Source: Stichopus chloronotus
Lineage: Eukaryota; Echinodermata; Holothuroidea; Aspidochirotida; Stichopodidae
Reading direction: 5' to 3'
DNA: 64,000 nt
NCBI GenBank assembly: GCA_021234535.1
Contig: CM037843.1
Location: 20,987,911-21,051,910, forward strand
In this document: positions 13,001-25,700 of the stretch, piece by piece
Position numbering within the stretch: position 1 is the stretch's first letter
Layout of the letters: every line of letters starts with the position of its first letter
Notes under the pieces: generated by a model
Database searches by the model: none
Told to the model about the DNA's origin: nothing
The model's input: the letters and a program-made list of their open reading frames with translations, nothing else
Position numbers and translations under genes: made by a program

Positions 13001-13400
13001 AGAAATTCGGACAAATGTCATTATTATTTTTCAGAGTCGGTCTTGATCCCCACCCCGAGCAAAGGGTAGCCCATACGCCATACGCGGATCCAGGGTTCGT
13101 TCCCCTGTTTTTCTTTGCAGATCAATGTTTTTTTTTTAGCTTGTAATGGAGCAAAAAATTATAAATGCATCGAAACAAAAATCCTGGCACACCAGTGCCC
13201 CAGTGATTCTTTGTTAGAGGCAAGCATACCTTTAGTCCACTCTCCGAAAATGGAATCCTGCCATAGGTTTCTACACTACCATCAGCGACGTGCACACACG
13301 TGCGTTGAATATGAAGTACCCCGCAGAGCCATACACGGCTCTGGTACCTCTGGTCTCTATATATGGCTCTGGTACCCCGAACTGAAGTACCCCCTCTATC
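10018..13400. other. Intergenic sequence upstream of nidogen
   Basis: No gene is recognised. The stretch contains an 18-base C run at 10323-10340 and motifs resembling transposon ends (near 10185-10205 inverted, and 11519-11540). It also has a 22-bp direct repeat with three mismatches (CTRATGGTGGCGCTYCKCTTAG) at 12560-12581 and 12841-12862. Confidence 0.4.
13324..13376. repeat. Short hairpin and 28-bp-spaced repeat upstream of nidogen start
   Basis: GGCTCTGGTACC occurs at 13337-13348 and again at 13365-13376. CAGAGCC at 13324-13330 pairs with GGCTCTG at 13337-13343. A TATATAT tract at 13358-13364 sits about 200 bases before the nidogen ATG and could be a core-promoter element; that is only a guess. 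Confidence 0.35.
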
Positions 13401-13565
13401 AACAAAACTAACATCCGCTGCGCAGAAACTTTGGTTGTCGTCTGCAAAACTTGCTCCATAGAAATCATTGTGCTTGTGCTCGAACGCGAAAGAAGCCGCA
13501 ATTGGTGTCAAGATCGGACCACGGCCAGAGTCGGAGAAGCCTTTCCTTCGGAATATATCGACAGC

Positions 13566-13760
13566 ATGGCCGGTAGAAGCGCCCATATATCATTGTTTTT
13601 AATTTTATATATTCTTGTTTTCCTTCGGCCTTGTTTTAGTGCAGTCCTGTACGATTATGGTGAATCAGCGGGAGACATTAAAGTTCAAAAAGGAAGAGAT
13701 GTTGCTCAACAAGTGGAGTTCTCAGTAAACTTTCTACGTATGCCTTTCGAGACCCTTTAC
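13566..13760 (+). CDS. nid: Nidogen exon 1: signal peptide and start of NIDO domain
   Basis: Encodes residues 1-65. The ATG at 13566 is the first in its open frame and has a strong context (A at -3, G at +4). A hydrophobic stretch (residues 8-20) ends in a likely signal-peptidase site after CFSA (residue 26). The mature start VLYDYGESAGD resembles the nidogen N-terminus, which has an aromatic/Tyr-Gly motif followed by a G-D segment. The exon ends in ETLY before GTGAGT, phase 0. Reading on past the donor meets a stop at once, which supports splicing. An antisense frame of 154 codons overlaps it but has no family resemblance. Confidence 0.9.
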
Positions 13761-16700
13761 GTGAGTGGTCAACCAATTATGTAGCCATAGGCCTAGGCTT
13801 AGTTGACTGATACATCATACAGTGATACTTAGGACGTTTAGAGGCTTTGGTGACTGTTAAATAATATAAAAATGTATTTATTTTTTCCTGAATCAGTTCA
13901 GTGATGTGAAAGTAAAAGTCATTCGTGTTTCTACCACAGGCGTCCCCACCTAGCCAGGGGTCTTAAAACAATATGAATGATTATGAAATCAACTTAGTGT
14001 TTTGAACTTACACTTTAGGCCTACACTAAGTAGTGTAACTAGAGGGCCTACAGTAACTTAAATTTTAGTGTTTGACCTCCTGTCAGTGATCATGACTTAC
14101 TAACCTAACTTAGGCCTACATTAGGAGTAACTGCAGAATACCACAGTCAATTTTGGAACAACACTCTATTAAAATTGTGGAGTCACAGTTGGATGATCTG
14201 TAACAGTACTGTGTTCCCAATATATAGATCAATAGAGGTTATGAATATGATGTCATGTTACCATAAATGAATAGAATTTTGATCATTTGAGCTTGATGAG
14301 AAAGACCGTGCCCCAAGCGGGGGCATGGTTGTGGTTCCACAGGTGAGGAGAGTCACATTTTGACGTCATGTTAAATGAATACAATGTTGATGTCATGTAC
14401 TTCTTGAGAACAATGCAACAACTTCTCTGTACATGAAATAAGGAAGGGCAAGTGTGTATAGTGTCACTGTTATATGTTATTATGAAATGATGTCCAAAGC
14501 GTGCCTTTAGTTTCATGTTGGAAAGCATTTCGGCCGTTTTATTCCCCATACATTATAGTTAATTATGATTGATTCATGACGGGCTTGCAGTTTTCACTCA
14601 AAGGAGTCAAACCTTTAGAACTTAGCAGAAACTGAAAAAATTGCCTCATTTTTTAGTTGATTATTGGTCTATAGATGTATGGAAATAGTGTCTGTGACAT
14701 CTTTTGATAAGAGGATTTAGCAACTTTCTTGGAGTGAGCTTCTTAAAAAAAAAATGCATGTACTGTACACTGTTGCTATCATGCATCCATGTTGTTACCC
14801 TTAACCTTTGACAAAGTCATACTTTTGTAATATCATTAACTCTTACTGCGATCTTTGATGTCATATTTTCTCATATCACAAACTAGCAGCAGAAATGGTC
14901 AGCTCAATGATGTTTTTGTGGCAGCAATGGCTTCAGTTATGTGACCTGGTTCATGAAAAGGAAGCTGAACGAAATTGTTGCAATTTTTAAATTGTTCTGT
15001 CCTATACTGTAGATGTTACATTGTATACGTAGGCCTGTAGAACAATGGAAAAATACTGGCATACCTACAGTATACATATTAGAGTTGTTAACTTACAAAT
15101 GTTTCTTAATTGTGTAAATTATTTTGATGTTTGCATATGTGGAAATGGTCAGGCTGAGTTTTAAAGCATGTGTGTGTTTCAACGATTTAAGCTGGGTAAG
15201 GAGACCATAGCTAGGCAGTGGCCAGAGGTCCCTATACACTTACCGAGGAAGTGTGCCTTCAAGCCACTGTATGTCACAGATATTAGCATAATTTTTGTAG
15301 AAAGCCCCTCAAGTTCATTCTCAGTCCTATGAGAAAATAATTCCTCTCAGAATATAGTACATTAAAAGTTTCAGGTGAGTTCATGCATTTGAAAACTGCC
15401 ATCAATTTCCAGTATTTTACAGTTCAAGTGAACGAGTTTGAAGTATAGCTGGTTAATTGTGTTTTATGCACAAGTTAACAAACATACTATTATGGCTTGT
15501 GGTGGTAGATTAAAAAGCTTTGAAATTTTTATTGTAGGTGGCCTTCCTTTCAGTGTTAAGAGAAGGCAATCTCACATTCTTCAAAGGGTACAAGTAGCCT
15601 GAATCTTTGAAAAATAGAGCTGTTGATCAGTAGAAACCTCCACAATGATTGTGAGCTACATATGGTAAAACTTAGCTTGATGATGTCTTATAACCAATGT
15701 GAGAAACATTCTATAACATGGTCATGTAAGCCTAGATATGGTGTAGTGGCAATTAAGCTAGTTGACTGTTTTGCTTGAATACTGATGCCAAGCATTTTCT
15801 ATTCAAGAAGATGGAAGAGGATATAACTTAAGACAAAGAAGAAGCAGAAAAAGGGAAAAAAAAGTAAGAATGTGATGTGAAGAAGTATCAAGCTTTCTTA
15901 AGTACTAAAGTATTCCAAATAAATAATGAAGGTGCCCAGTGCCCACCTATGTTGAACAGAGCAGATGAGAAGTTAGTATTAGTTAACCACAGTGACACAG
16001 TCACTTTCTATGTACTATTATTTCTTACATACAGTAAAAGGAGTCTAAGAGTGCCAGGTACATTACCCACCTGCATTTACAGTACATTGTACAGTATGTG
16101 CATGTACAGTATATTATGTGTGTGGGCTAAAATAGATTTTCTTACCAGTCCACTGGTTCTGGCATTGTCCAATATATACTTCCTGTGATTCTGAGCTTTC
16201 TTAGCTGTTCAATAGGCATATTGTTGCATTACGATCAATGGCTTTTTGTGCTTTTCTAAACACTGTTACCTTTTCTTCAAACATCCCCCATGAAACAGTT
16301 ACTCTGGGGACAATACTCGTCTTAAGCCCTGGAACAGTTATTTTTTATGATAGTTAAGTACATCATGATGGTGAGCATAGCTATGTACTGAATTTGAGTA
16401 AATGTGGACAGTGGCCTAGCTGCTGCATGCTACTGTAGCTGAATGCAAGTAATGCAAAATAATCATGATAAAAATTAGACCCCACAATACAGTATTCAAT
16501 TTAACTGTGCTTTAAAAGTGAATTATAGTGCCTTCTATCCTACTCATATGTGGTAATACATCCTTTAATTTCCATGCAAGTACCGTCTAAGGCTATGAAC
16601 AATTGAGCATAATTTTTTTCCCATAGTTATTGAATGTTTTTTACACAAATCCCTGGAACTTTGTGCGCACACTGTCCATTTCTCCTAGCTAGTGCTCTGT

Positions 16701-19700
16701 CCCCAGGAACAATTTTGTTTCAGTTTTGCCTTTTGGTGTACATAATTTATGTATAGTAACGTAACATTGGACTATGTTGTAGCTATGTGTAATGGCTGCT
16801 GTAATGTCCCCATTACAGCCTTTCCATGGCATTCACATTGTTATGCAATGGCTAAAACCTCTCTTAAGCAGATGAAAGGGAGATTTGCCCTCAGTTAACT
16901 GATCAAACATCTCTTTGTTCTCATATTGGTCTCTGCAGGGGAAAAGGAGATTGCTGTTATTATAATCTCATTAAAGTTTGCTATTATTTGATTGACCATT
17001 GCAGTCTGGAGCTCTTCCTCTTTGTTGTAACAGCCAACTGTGGGTTAAATTATAGTTAATGAAAAGACAGGAAGGCTGATTAATGTTTGATTAAATGCTG
17101 AACAGCCCACATTGTGAAACGCAGAGGTATCCTACAAATTCATTGTTGAACTGATCAGGGATTGATTGCAGTAAAGAGAGGCAGCAATGAAATGCCAGCA
17201 GTGAGGAGGTAGTCTGTGAAAGCAAGAATGAACGCAAGGTACACTGCAGTACTAAGATGGTGTTCAATGTCACCCTTATAACATTTACCTTTGTAGCTCT
17301 ACAGTAGTGCTGTAAAAAGTTTGTCAATTTGAATACAAAGTCATAAGAATATAACTGTAGATGTAATAATCATATTACAGTTTGGTTTCATTTTGGGGAG
17401 AAATAAACACAGAGTTTAGGAAATGGTGTTTGTTACTTGTAATGCAATGTGGAAAACTAAGTTACTGAAAGGGGAATTCCAGTCAAGCAACATGTGCTGC
17501 TACTTATTTCAGCCATTTTAAACCATTTTCATTCATATTCTTGACGTTTTGAAGTGAACTTCTGATGGGCAACATTGTATGTCTAAACTTTCGGCTCAAT
17601 TGAGTTTCTAACACCATGCGTGTATACGAAGGGTGCGGCCATTACGATGTAATTTACTGTGAACTTTGTGGCTTGCGACATAGTCGATGTCCAGCGATGA
17701 CCAATGTGATAAACCTACATAATTAGTCTGTAATTAGGCACTCTGTGTATTCAATTTCTCTATCACAAGATAAATAAAGTAATCGATAAAATCGAGATAA
17801 AACACATAAAAAGAGGAATTTCTCATCAAAGGCCACATCAAGCAGGGCTGTGCGAACAATACCTTGAAGATAAGATAAGAAAATCTTCATGAAGTACGAA
17901 GTAAACCTTTCCTTTTCAGAGGCAGGGGAATAAGCCATCTAATTACCAATTATGTAGGACAATCAGGTTGGTCGTCTTGGATTAGAGCTGGTTGTCGACT
18001 ACGTCACAAGCCACAGAGATCGCAGGTCAATTACATCATAATGGCCACGCCCTTTGTATACATGCATAGTGTTGCGAACTCGGTTGGTTGGGAAGTTTGA
18101 ATGTTGGCCATGAGAAGTTCATTTTAAAACATCAAGAATATGAATGAAAATGGCTTGAAATGGCTTCAATAATTGAGAAGACATGTCCCTTGCCTGGAAT
18201 TCCCCTTTAATTACTCCTTGGAAGAAGTGCAATCAAGATGATGCAGAACAAATGTCATGCATACACTGAAAAATAAGGTCATAGTGTTGAGATTATTGTT
18301 CTTGGACTGACCAGATGGTACTTCATTACAATATTGTTGAATAATAAGGCTATAGGGTTTAAATAACTTTCAGCGATAAGGACAAACATTTAATACATTG
18401 ATAACCTTAACTTTGGTTGTTCAAAAGGCAAAATTTCTCATATTCAAAACTGTGGCATTTAAGTGATTTGTGCAAAGCAGTTACTTGATAAATTGATTGC
18501 TTGGTAGAACAGCTGCCAAAGCAAATTTAGAAGTGTAAGATAAGTGTAAGTAAGGACAGCTACTGGAAATTGCATGATCAACTTAGAAAACAATGTTTAC
18601 TGCTTTGTCATGATCATTTTTAATCCAACTACCATTAAGACAATGAGGAGACAATATGTTACAAGATATGAACCAATCTAATTAAGTTTGTTAAACTTAA
18701 GTTTAGGACATCAAATGTAATTAAGGCTATTAAAATAATTGCCATATGACTCATGGCCCTTGTGATCTCCAGTTTTATACAGCTCTGAGCTCTGCAAGAT
18801 CAGATTTGACAACGAAAATCTATCACTAGAAAAAACTATCATCACGCTATCACAGACGTGTCTGTTATAGGATTCCATTGCAAACTTGTAAGCATGACAG
18901 GCAACCCTGATAATTTTGAAGTATAGGGACTTGAATCAGGGAGTCGCCTTTTCCCTGCTTGAATGTACGGAAGTCAAGTGGCTGCATTGCACATCTCTGT
19001 TCGTGCACAGTCATTACTGATACAGTACAGATGATGGTAGTTTGCATCTAGTACAAACTTTTTATGCCTTTACATCCTTTGCAAAGTTTGCATGCATTGT
19101 CATATGTATGAATTTTGTGCAGTTGTAAATTATAATTTAGTCATTTGTGCACATTGTTCACATGCTTACTGTATAAAACATCGATGTGTACACACCCCTG
19201 ACTCCATGTAAATTAAATTTCAAGGATTCATTAGGAAAACGTATGTAACTTGATTCACTCCTCACATACCTGTCTCCTCACAATACTGTAAATGCTCACC
19301 CATCTACATTGCTAGGTAAAAAAAAAATGGCGAAAATTTGCATCACTTTCATAGATTTTGAGGGAAATGATAACATCACAGTTTGAACTGACCATTGCAG
19401 CAGACAAATATAGTCTAAGAGTTTAATAGTGATTGTCAGAACTATACTAATCTAGGACAGCCATGAACACTTCAGCTGATCAAACTTATGGAACACTAGA
19501 TTTTGTGCCTCCTACACATAGTTGCAATAAAGTATTAAACTTGTTGGCCAAATAAAAATATTAGTTTAGCAGTTTTAGCCAAGCAATTGACCTTGTTAGA
19601 TAGGTCAGTCACAAACTTGTTTGGTTGACCTTAAATGGTTTTCTTTGGACTACTATGAGTACACATACAGTATCTTTATGTACAGTATCTTTTAGGATGT

Positions 19701-22700
19701 ACTGCACTAGTGACAAAAAGAAAATACAGTATCATCAAAATAATTGAAAATCTTCTCTCTTTATTGACGATGAGACTGATAATCGTATCTCAACACATGC
19801 TCTTTTGGAAGTTATGGATTGTTAAACAAAAGTCTGTTTCACAGTAGGCATTGTGGGAAATCTATGATGTCATAGGCTCATAGCATACCAACTGAGTGAT
19901 TATTTGTAGTTCTCTGTAATCTCAGCTGACTCAAAAGAAACATTTTTCACATTTTAAACTCGGCCTGCTCTGCCAGAAATCCCAGAAATTTATGCACTGG
20001 TGTCAAATAAGAAGATTAAAATAATATGCACTTCAGTTTCAAAGAACCACTCAGAGTTGTTGCAGTGATTTGCTGGTATTAGTATGACATTGTAACCTTG
20101 ACGATGCAACTGGAAGTCTTTCTTGACCAAATTAGTCTTTTTCCTCAAATATCAGTATCTTGAGTAATGAACAAGAGATTGTTGTGTGGTGTGAAGTGCC
20201 TGCGGTGAAATTTAAAGTGATTGCGTGTGTACTGAAAAACCAGAAAGATAAGATTATGTTTGACCTTAACTTTTTCTTCATTTTTAAATGTACACGCGAT
20301 GTTGTACATGAACGGACTATGTCTTTCAATGAAGGAAAATGCCTGTAACTACCTCGAAAACCAACGGGATTGGCATAAAAAAGTAAAAGACAGAAATCAT
20401 ATTTGAAAACTAACGGTTCTTACTATAACCGCCTACATAATGAATATGCAACAGTACAGATCTCACTAGTGTGTCAAAAACATACTACTCAAGTCGTCGC
20501 TCCTTGGTAGCTATCCGTAATTGTAGTATTTGGTGAAAGGAAACACTGTATACACAAAGAACCTACGAACTGAACACAACCTTGCCCGCGGCGTCAGTGA
20601 TCCTGATTGACTAACTGGATATTCAATACTAGTATACTTCCCATTGGCTTGTTCAAAGAAGCACACCGTTGATTTGAATGAAAACTGTCAACCACTACAT
20701 TATCGTATTGTACACTTTCTGTCGTTATGTTTTGAAGAATTTGAAATCATATGGCAAAATGAACCAACTGAAACCTATTTGTTTTCCCAGATTGTCTGAA
20801 TGGTGTAATTAAAAGCCGTGAAATTCCAATGTTTTTACTTTTTGCCTACACACATAATCACTTTAATGAATTTTGGAACCCCTGAATTTGCCACTGGGAT
20901 ATTTCTTTATAAACTGCGGCTGCTTCAGGCTTTGCTTTTAAAGAGCATTTACAGGGGTTGTATACAGAACTAACAGCATTTCAAATAGTCATTATTTCAG
21001 AAAAGCAATTATACTTTAGAAACCTTTTCCCTCTGAGGCATATCCTGTTTCCTGAGTTTGGAGACATCATATATCATGACAATACTGTACTTACATGATG
21101 CACTTGATTGCACTTCCTGTATTGACTGTTCCACGCACTCGGTGTGAGAGGTGAGTTAATTTAGATCTGTAAAGTAAACAGTTGAATGTTAAATTGATTG
21201 CTTCCTCTATAGCCTTAATAAAGTACTGGTCCTGATCTCAGGAATGTTGTTAAGTTTTAGGTACAGTGTTGGTATAAAATAACAGAGCATTTCAGAGGAA
21301 GGAATTATGATAAAAGAACAAAACAACACCTCTTGGGAGTCGGTGAAAGTGGTGTACACTATTTTGGTTCCACTGAAGCTGCTGCTATTTGGTTCATTAT
21401 TAGAGCAAACAGGCACCATTGCCAATGTGTTGAATTTGATAGGGCAGTCATTTCCTAGGTTGACAGAAATGTTGATCCCAAGACAGAACATCAATTTGAG
21501 GGAAGAATTGTGTGAAGATCAGCTCTGTAGGTCTGCAATGCCTTTAAACAAATGGAGTGATACCACTTTTACATTTGGACTAGGTCACAGCAAAGTTGAC
21601 TCTTCAGCTGGTTATTAAAACTTGAGACATAGTACTCTATGTATTGTCACTATTTGGTAGTCAAAGTCCTCTCAGTTTTTTGGTTCCTTGTGTTAACAAA
21701 GGAACCTATGTAGTCATGTCAGCGTGTGTATGTGTGTGTGTGTATGTGATGCCATTGGAATGTGAGATATGAGGCGCTATAACTCAGTAATGGAGTGCTT
21801 AATTTTTCTCAAGCTTGGTGTGAATGTGTATAATATTGAGTAGATGTGCCCTGTTGTTTTTTATGCCTTTATCTTGCATATTAATGAGTGGGCGGGATTT
21901 AATGTAAAATACCTGACTTGGCAGTATCTTTGTAGTGCCTTGTCGGATTTGCTTGAAATGTGGTAGGAAGGTGTTATTAGATATATATATATATATATAT
22001 ATTTTGGCATTTTTTGTATTCAGGTGTAACAGACCTTAAAGGGAAATAGGGCGTTTGTTTTACAGAAAACATCCATATTTTTAAAACCAATGTTTGTGGA
22101 TGCAGAATGATAGATTATTCAAAATAAGGAAGGACAGTAGTCTTTTTTTTCCAAGAAATAAGTTTCTCACTGATTGAAACTCAGTTATTTGTTGCTCAAC
22201 ACTAATTTGTTCACCCAAACTTTTCAAAATTCAAATGATGCATCTTCTGTTACTCATCACATGCATAACGTTTTAAGGAGATAAAGCCTTGGCAGACGTT
22301 CATTGATGAAACTGAATGGTTTAATAATGACTGAAGGCTATTTCTTTAGAATGTCATGTTGGTGTATTCTAAACGCCCTATTTCCCTTTAAGAAAGCTTG
22401 AAATTATCACTCCATATCTCAAGCTGAGGAGGTTGGGTAGTTTTCGTACTTAGCATGTTGTATTGAACTATTGAGTAGTTGAAATCCATTGATTTTGGAT
22501 GAGGTGAGAGGCCGTGTCAGTGGGAACACCAGGGATTAACGCTCTGAGGACTTGTAAGATGACCTGTCTTAGCCATATACAGTAGTTGTTGCAGAACAAT
22601 TAGATCGCAGTAGCCATTCCTACATTTAAACCTTCATCCTAAATGATGTGTTACAAATTCATTGATGTCTCAGTGCATTTTTGCATTCTGGTGTAGCACT

Positions 22701-25700
22701 TCACGTGTAATATCCTCTACTCTAAGCTCCTTTTGAGACGGAATTCTTGAAGCCCATTAGTTAAAACGTTACATTATTTACATCTCTGGATTTGCTTTCA
22801 AATTGTCTTAAGTTATCAGCATTGTAGGACACAGTTCCACGTTTAATGTCCATTTTGTGCACAATGCAAGCTTAACTCCCCCCATTCAGACAAGGGTTAA
22901 AACATGGTTTCACTCAAATTTATTAGATATTTCAATCTGTGTGAATTGGAAGGTAGCATATGTGCTTTATTGTCTATGCTGCCTTCAGGGAGATGTTAGG
23001 TGCTTCAATGGTGGGCTGTGAATAGAGGAACTTGAAGACTTGTGTGACTCACACATTTGCTCTGTTTGCCCTGAAGATAAGGAAAAGACAAAAAATTTTA
23101 TTGATACTGTATAGAGTTTGAGGCAAAACAGAAGGTTGTTTCATGAACAGAAGAAGAGAAATGATTGCATACCAATGTTCAAAGCAGTAAAAAAATCATA
23201 AGACAGTCTGGTGCATTGTCTGACCTTTTGACACATTTTCAGGTGGGGAAAACTTAATGTGTCCATTAGGAATAAAGTTTTCCACCTCAATACAGTAAGT
23301 GTTCATGCTTCTGCTATTGAACTGGTTACATATGTGACTGGGTGTTGGGGCACAATTGTACATGAGAAGAGAATCATATTTTACACAGGCTGTAGATTGA
23401 GGTTCTTCGAAAATAAACCGGTTGGATCATTGCGGACCATTTTCAAGGGTTCAGTTCTAACTCTAGTCAATGAAGTCACTGGCAAGTTTTACAATATTCC
23501 CCTCTTTTGAGAGGAACACAGTTCCATTTAAGTCACTCTTCTGAGGTGCATGTACTACTCTGGTCACTCTCAAAGAGTAAATTAGTAAATGTTGAACACT
23601 TTAGTAAATTTCATTTTCTTCTCCATCTCTGTTACAGATATCTACCAAAGGTGCTATATTGTTTGATACGCCTGCAGAACCTCAAAGTCGCATGATTGCT
23701 CCCTTTTATGCAGATATTGACAACAGGTTGGTATTTTGATGTGATGGATTACAATGAAGCTTCCTCTCCTCCACCGTAGATCTACAAGGGTGCTTCTCTT
23801 CAGGTTTAGCGTGTGGATTGATTTGAATGAGGCATGCATTGCCATGATGGTATTCCAGTTAGTAGCCTGTACTTCCCTGGCAGAATAGTAGATACAGATA
23901 GTACCGGAATGGCTCACAGAAGATGGAAGATGTCTTCAGTGCAGTGGCTGTGGGTTTTTTGTTGGTCTAGCTTTTCAAATTTCTCTGTACTGCTTTCTTT
24001 AAATCTGAGCATTTTATAGTAAAAACAGTTCAGTCAACTCAAGCATATTTCACTTATTTACTCTTTTCATCAACCAATCGGTGGCATTTTATTGTTTCAA
24101 AGCTGCATGCCACCATAAGCTAAAATGAGATCTTTCATTTTTGCAATGAAAGTGCTCTCTACTGCACTCTGTCTCATAGTGTCACATATGCGCCAGACAA
24201 CACTTGCGAGTTCTGTTGTAATGCTGTAAATGTTTTCAGAGTTATCTGCATGTTACGTTTGGGTGGTGGGAGTGGCCTGGGCATTCATCGCAGTTAGTAG
24301 CATTTGGCGATCACAGATACAGCCATGCATTTAATGCATGTAATTGGTCCGGATGTCCTGTCTGATAATATATTCTTCTTGTCCTCCTTGTGTTAGTAAG
24401 TTGGCAGCAGCTTTGTGAATACCTATGCACACCAAAAAACATGTAATCTGTAATTTGTCTCATGTTTGGCCTCTCCCTTTATCCCATGTGGTTCAGTAGC
24501 GTTATTTACACTGCATTTGACATTGCAGCAGTCACTCTTACCATACGTCTCTCATGTGATGTTCATGATGAAGCTGCTACTGCAATCTACATCTTGGTCA
24601 TTTATCAGAGAACAAAAAGGTTCACTTGAATGATTGTTGGCTGTGAAGATGTTTGTCTAGTGCTGGTGTCCAAGACACCAACCGAAATTCCACTTGCATG
24701 ACTGGACTCTTGGTGCGGCTGTACCTCAGTTCAGACTGTAACAAAATCAGAACTTCAGCACGATTACGTGCAACTTGCATTTAGATTTTTTGAAGACACA
24801 ACACGAAATTTGCAATAGGGTTCTCTTCATTAACAGCAGGGAGGATAAGCCTTAAAGTATCACCACTGGTTCATTTTTTTTTTTGTACCCAAAGGAGAGA
24901 TGTCCAAGGCAAGTATTATAGTATCATACCCACAGCAGTTTCTTACACCAAACTGCAGGTTTTTCTTTATACATTTAAGTAGGCACTGTACATGTGTACT
25001 GAACTTCCACCTGTCACTTCAGAGCAACTGGATATATATGGGGTTGTTAGGCACACTTTGGAACTAGAGTGAAATGTCAGACTGTGTTGTCATTCTTGTT
25101 GGATACACAACTTCCTTTTGTAAGCAATTATTATGGATTTTTTGTGGTTGTAAGGAAGTCATCAGTTTGCCCCCATATCCCTTTCTTTGCATGGTTAAGA
25201 CTATGACCCTAAGTCTGTGTCATCCGAAGATAAATCCTCTAAGATAGCATACTGTACCAAAGTCTTGTAAACTTCTACATGGAAAAATATTAAAAATATT
25301 GTCTGACCTTTTGGTAGGCTAGGTAGGCTATATGGGGATAGTTTGACTTGAACATTTGAATAATTTAATTCACTGCACTCCTTTCTTACTGTACCTGTCT
25401 TGTCATACTAGAAGGGAGAGGGCATTATTGCATTAGAGTGGATGAGTCAGGTACGGTGTTAAAAGTACCGAAATAGAGCTTAGCACATGGAAGCAATGCA
25501 TTCGTTTTGAGGAGATGGTAAGTTCATCATTTGTAAATATCCAAACCAGGTAAGTTTTGGAATATACATAGAATAGTGGGTCATCAGTGGCCCATGCAGT
25601 TCAAGACTTCAAACATTTCTGCAACAGGAACTGGTCAAAGAGTACTTCCAGGAGTTGTGCTGAACCTTGAAGTTGGACTGAGGCATGGCCTGATTAAAGG

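Larger units (their letters stand above)
13761..23637 (+). other. Nidogen intron 1 (9.9 kb)
   Basis: Phase 0 intron. It carries the 741-bp fold-back element (17468-18208), copy 1 of the 655-bp TTAA element (20212-20866), a palindrome-headed TG-repeat element (21682-22018) and copy 1 of the 356-bp TTAA element (22036-22391). No coding exon is evident elsewhere. Enhancers are to be expected in a first intron but cannot be identified here. Confidence 0.7.

Noticed and set aside
13122..13586. 154-codon minus-strand frame opposite the nidogen 5' region
   Set aside because: It overlaps the signal-peptide exon and the GC-richer upstream repeat, has no recognisable domain, and its composition follows the local palindromic repeats.
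23727..23737. Alternative donor GT at 23731 for exon 2
   Set aside because: It would leave phase 0 while exon 3 needs two bases; the GT at 23727 restores the frame and gives the expected residues.
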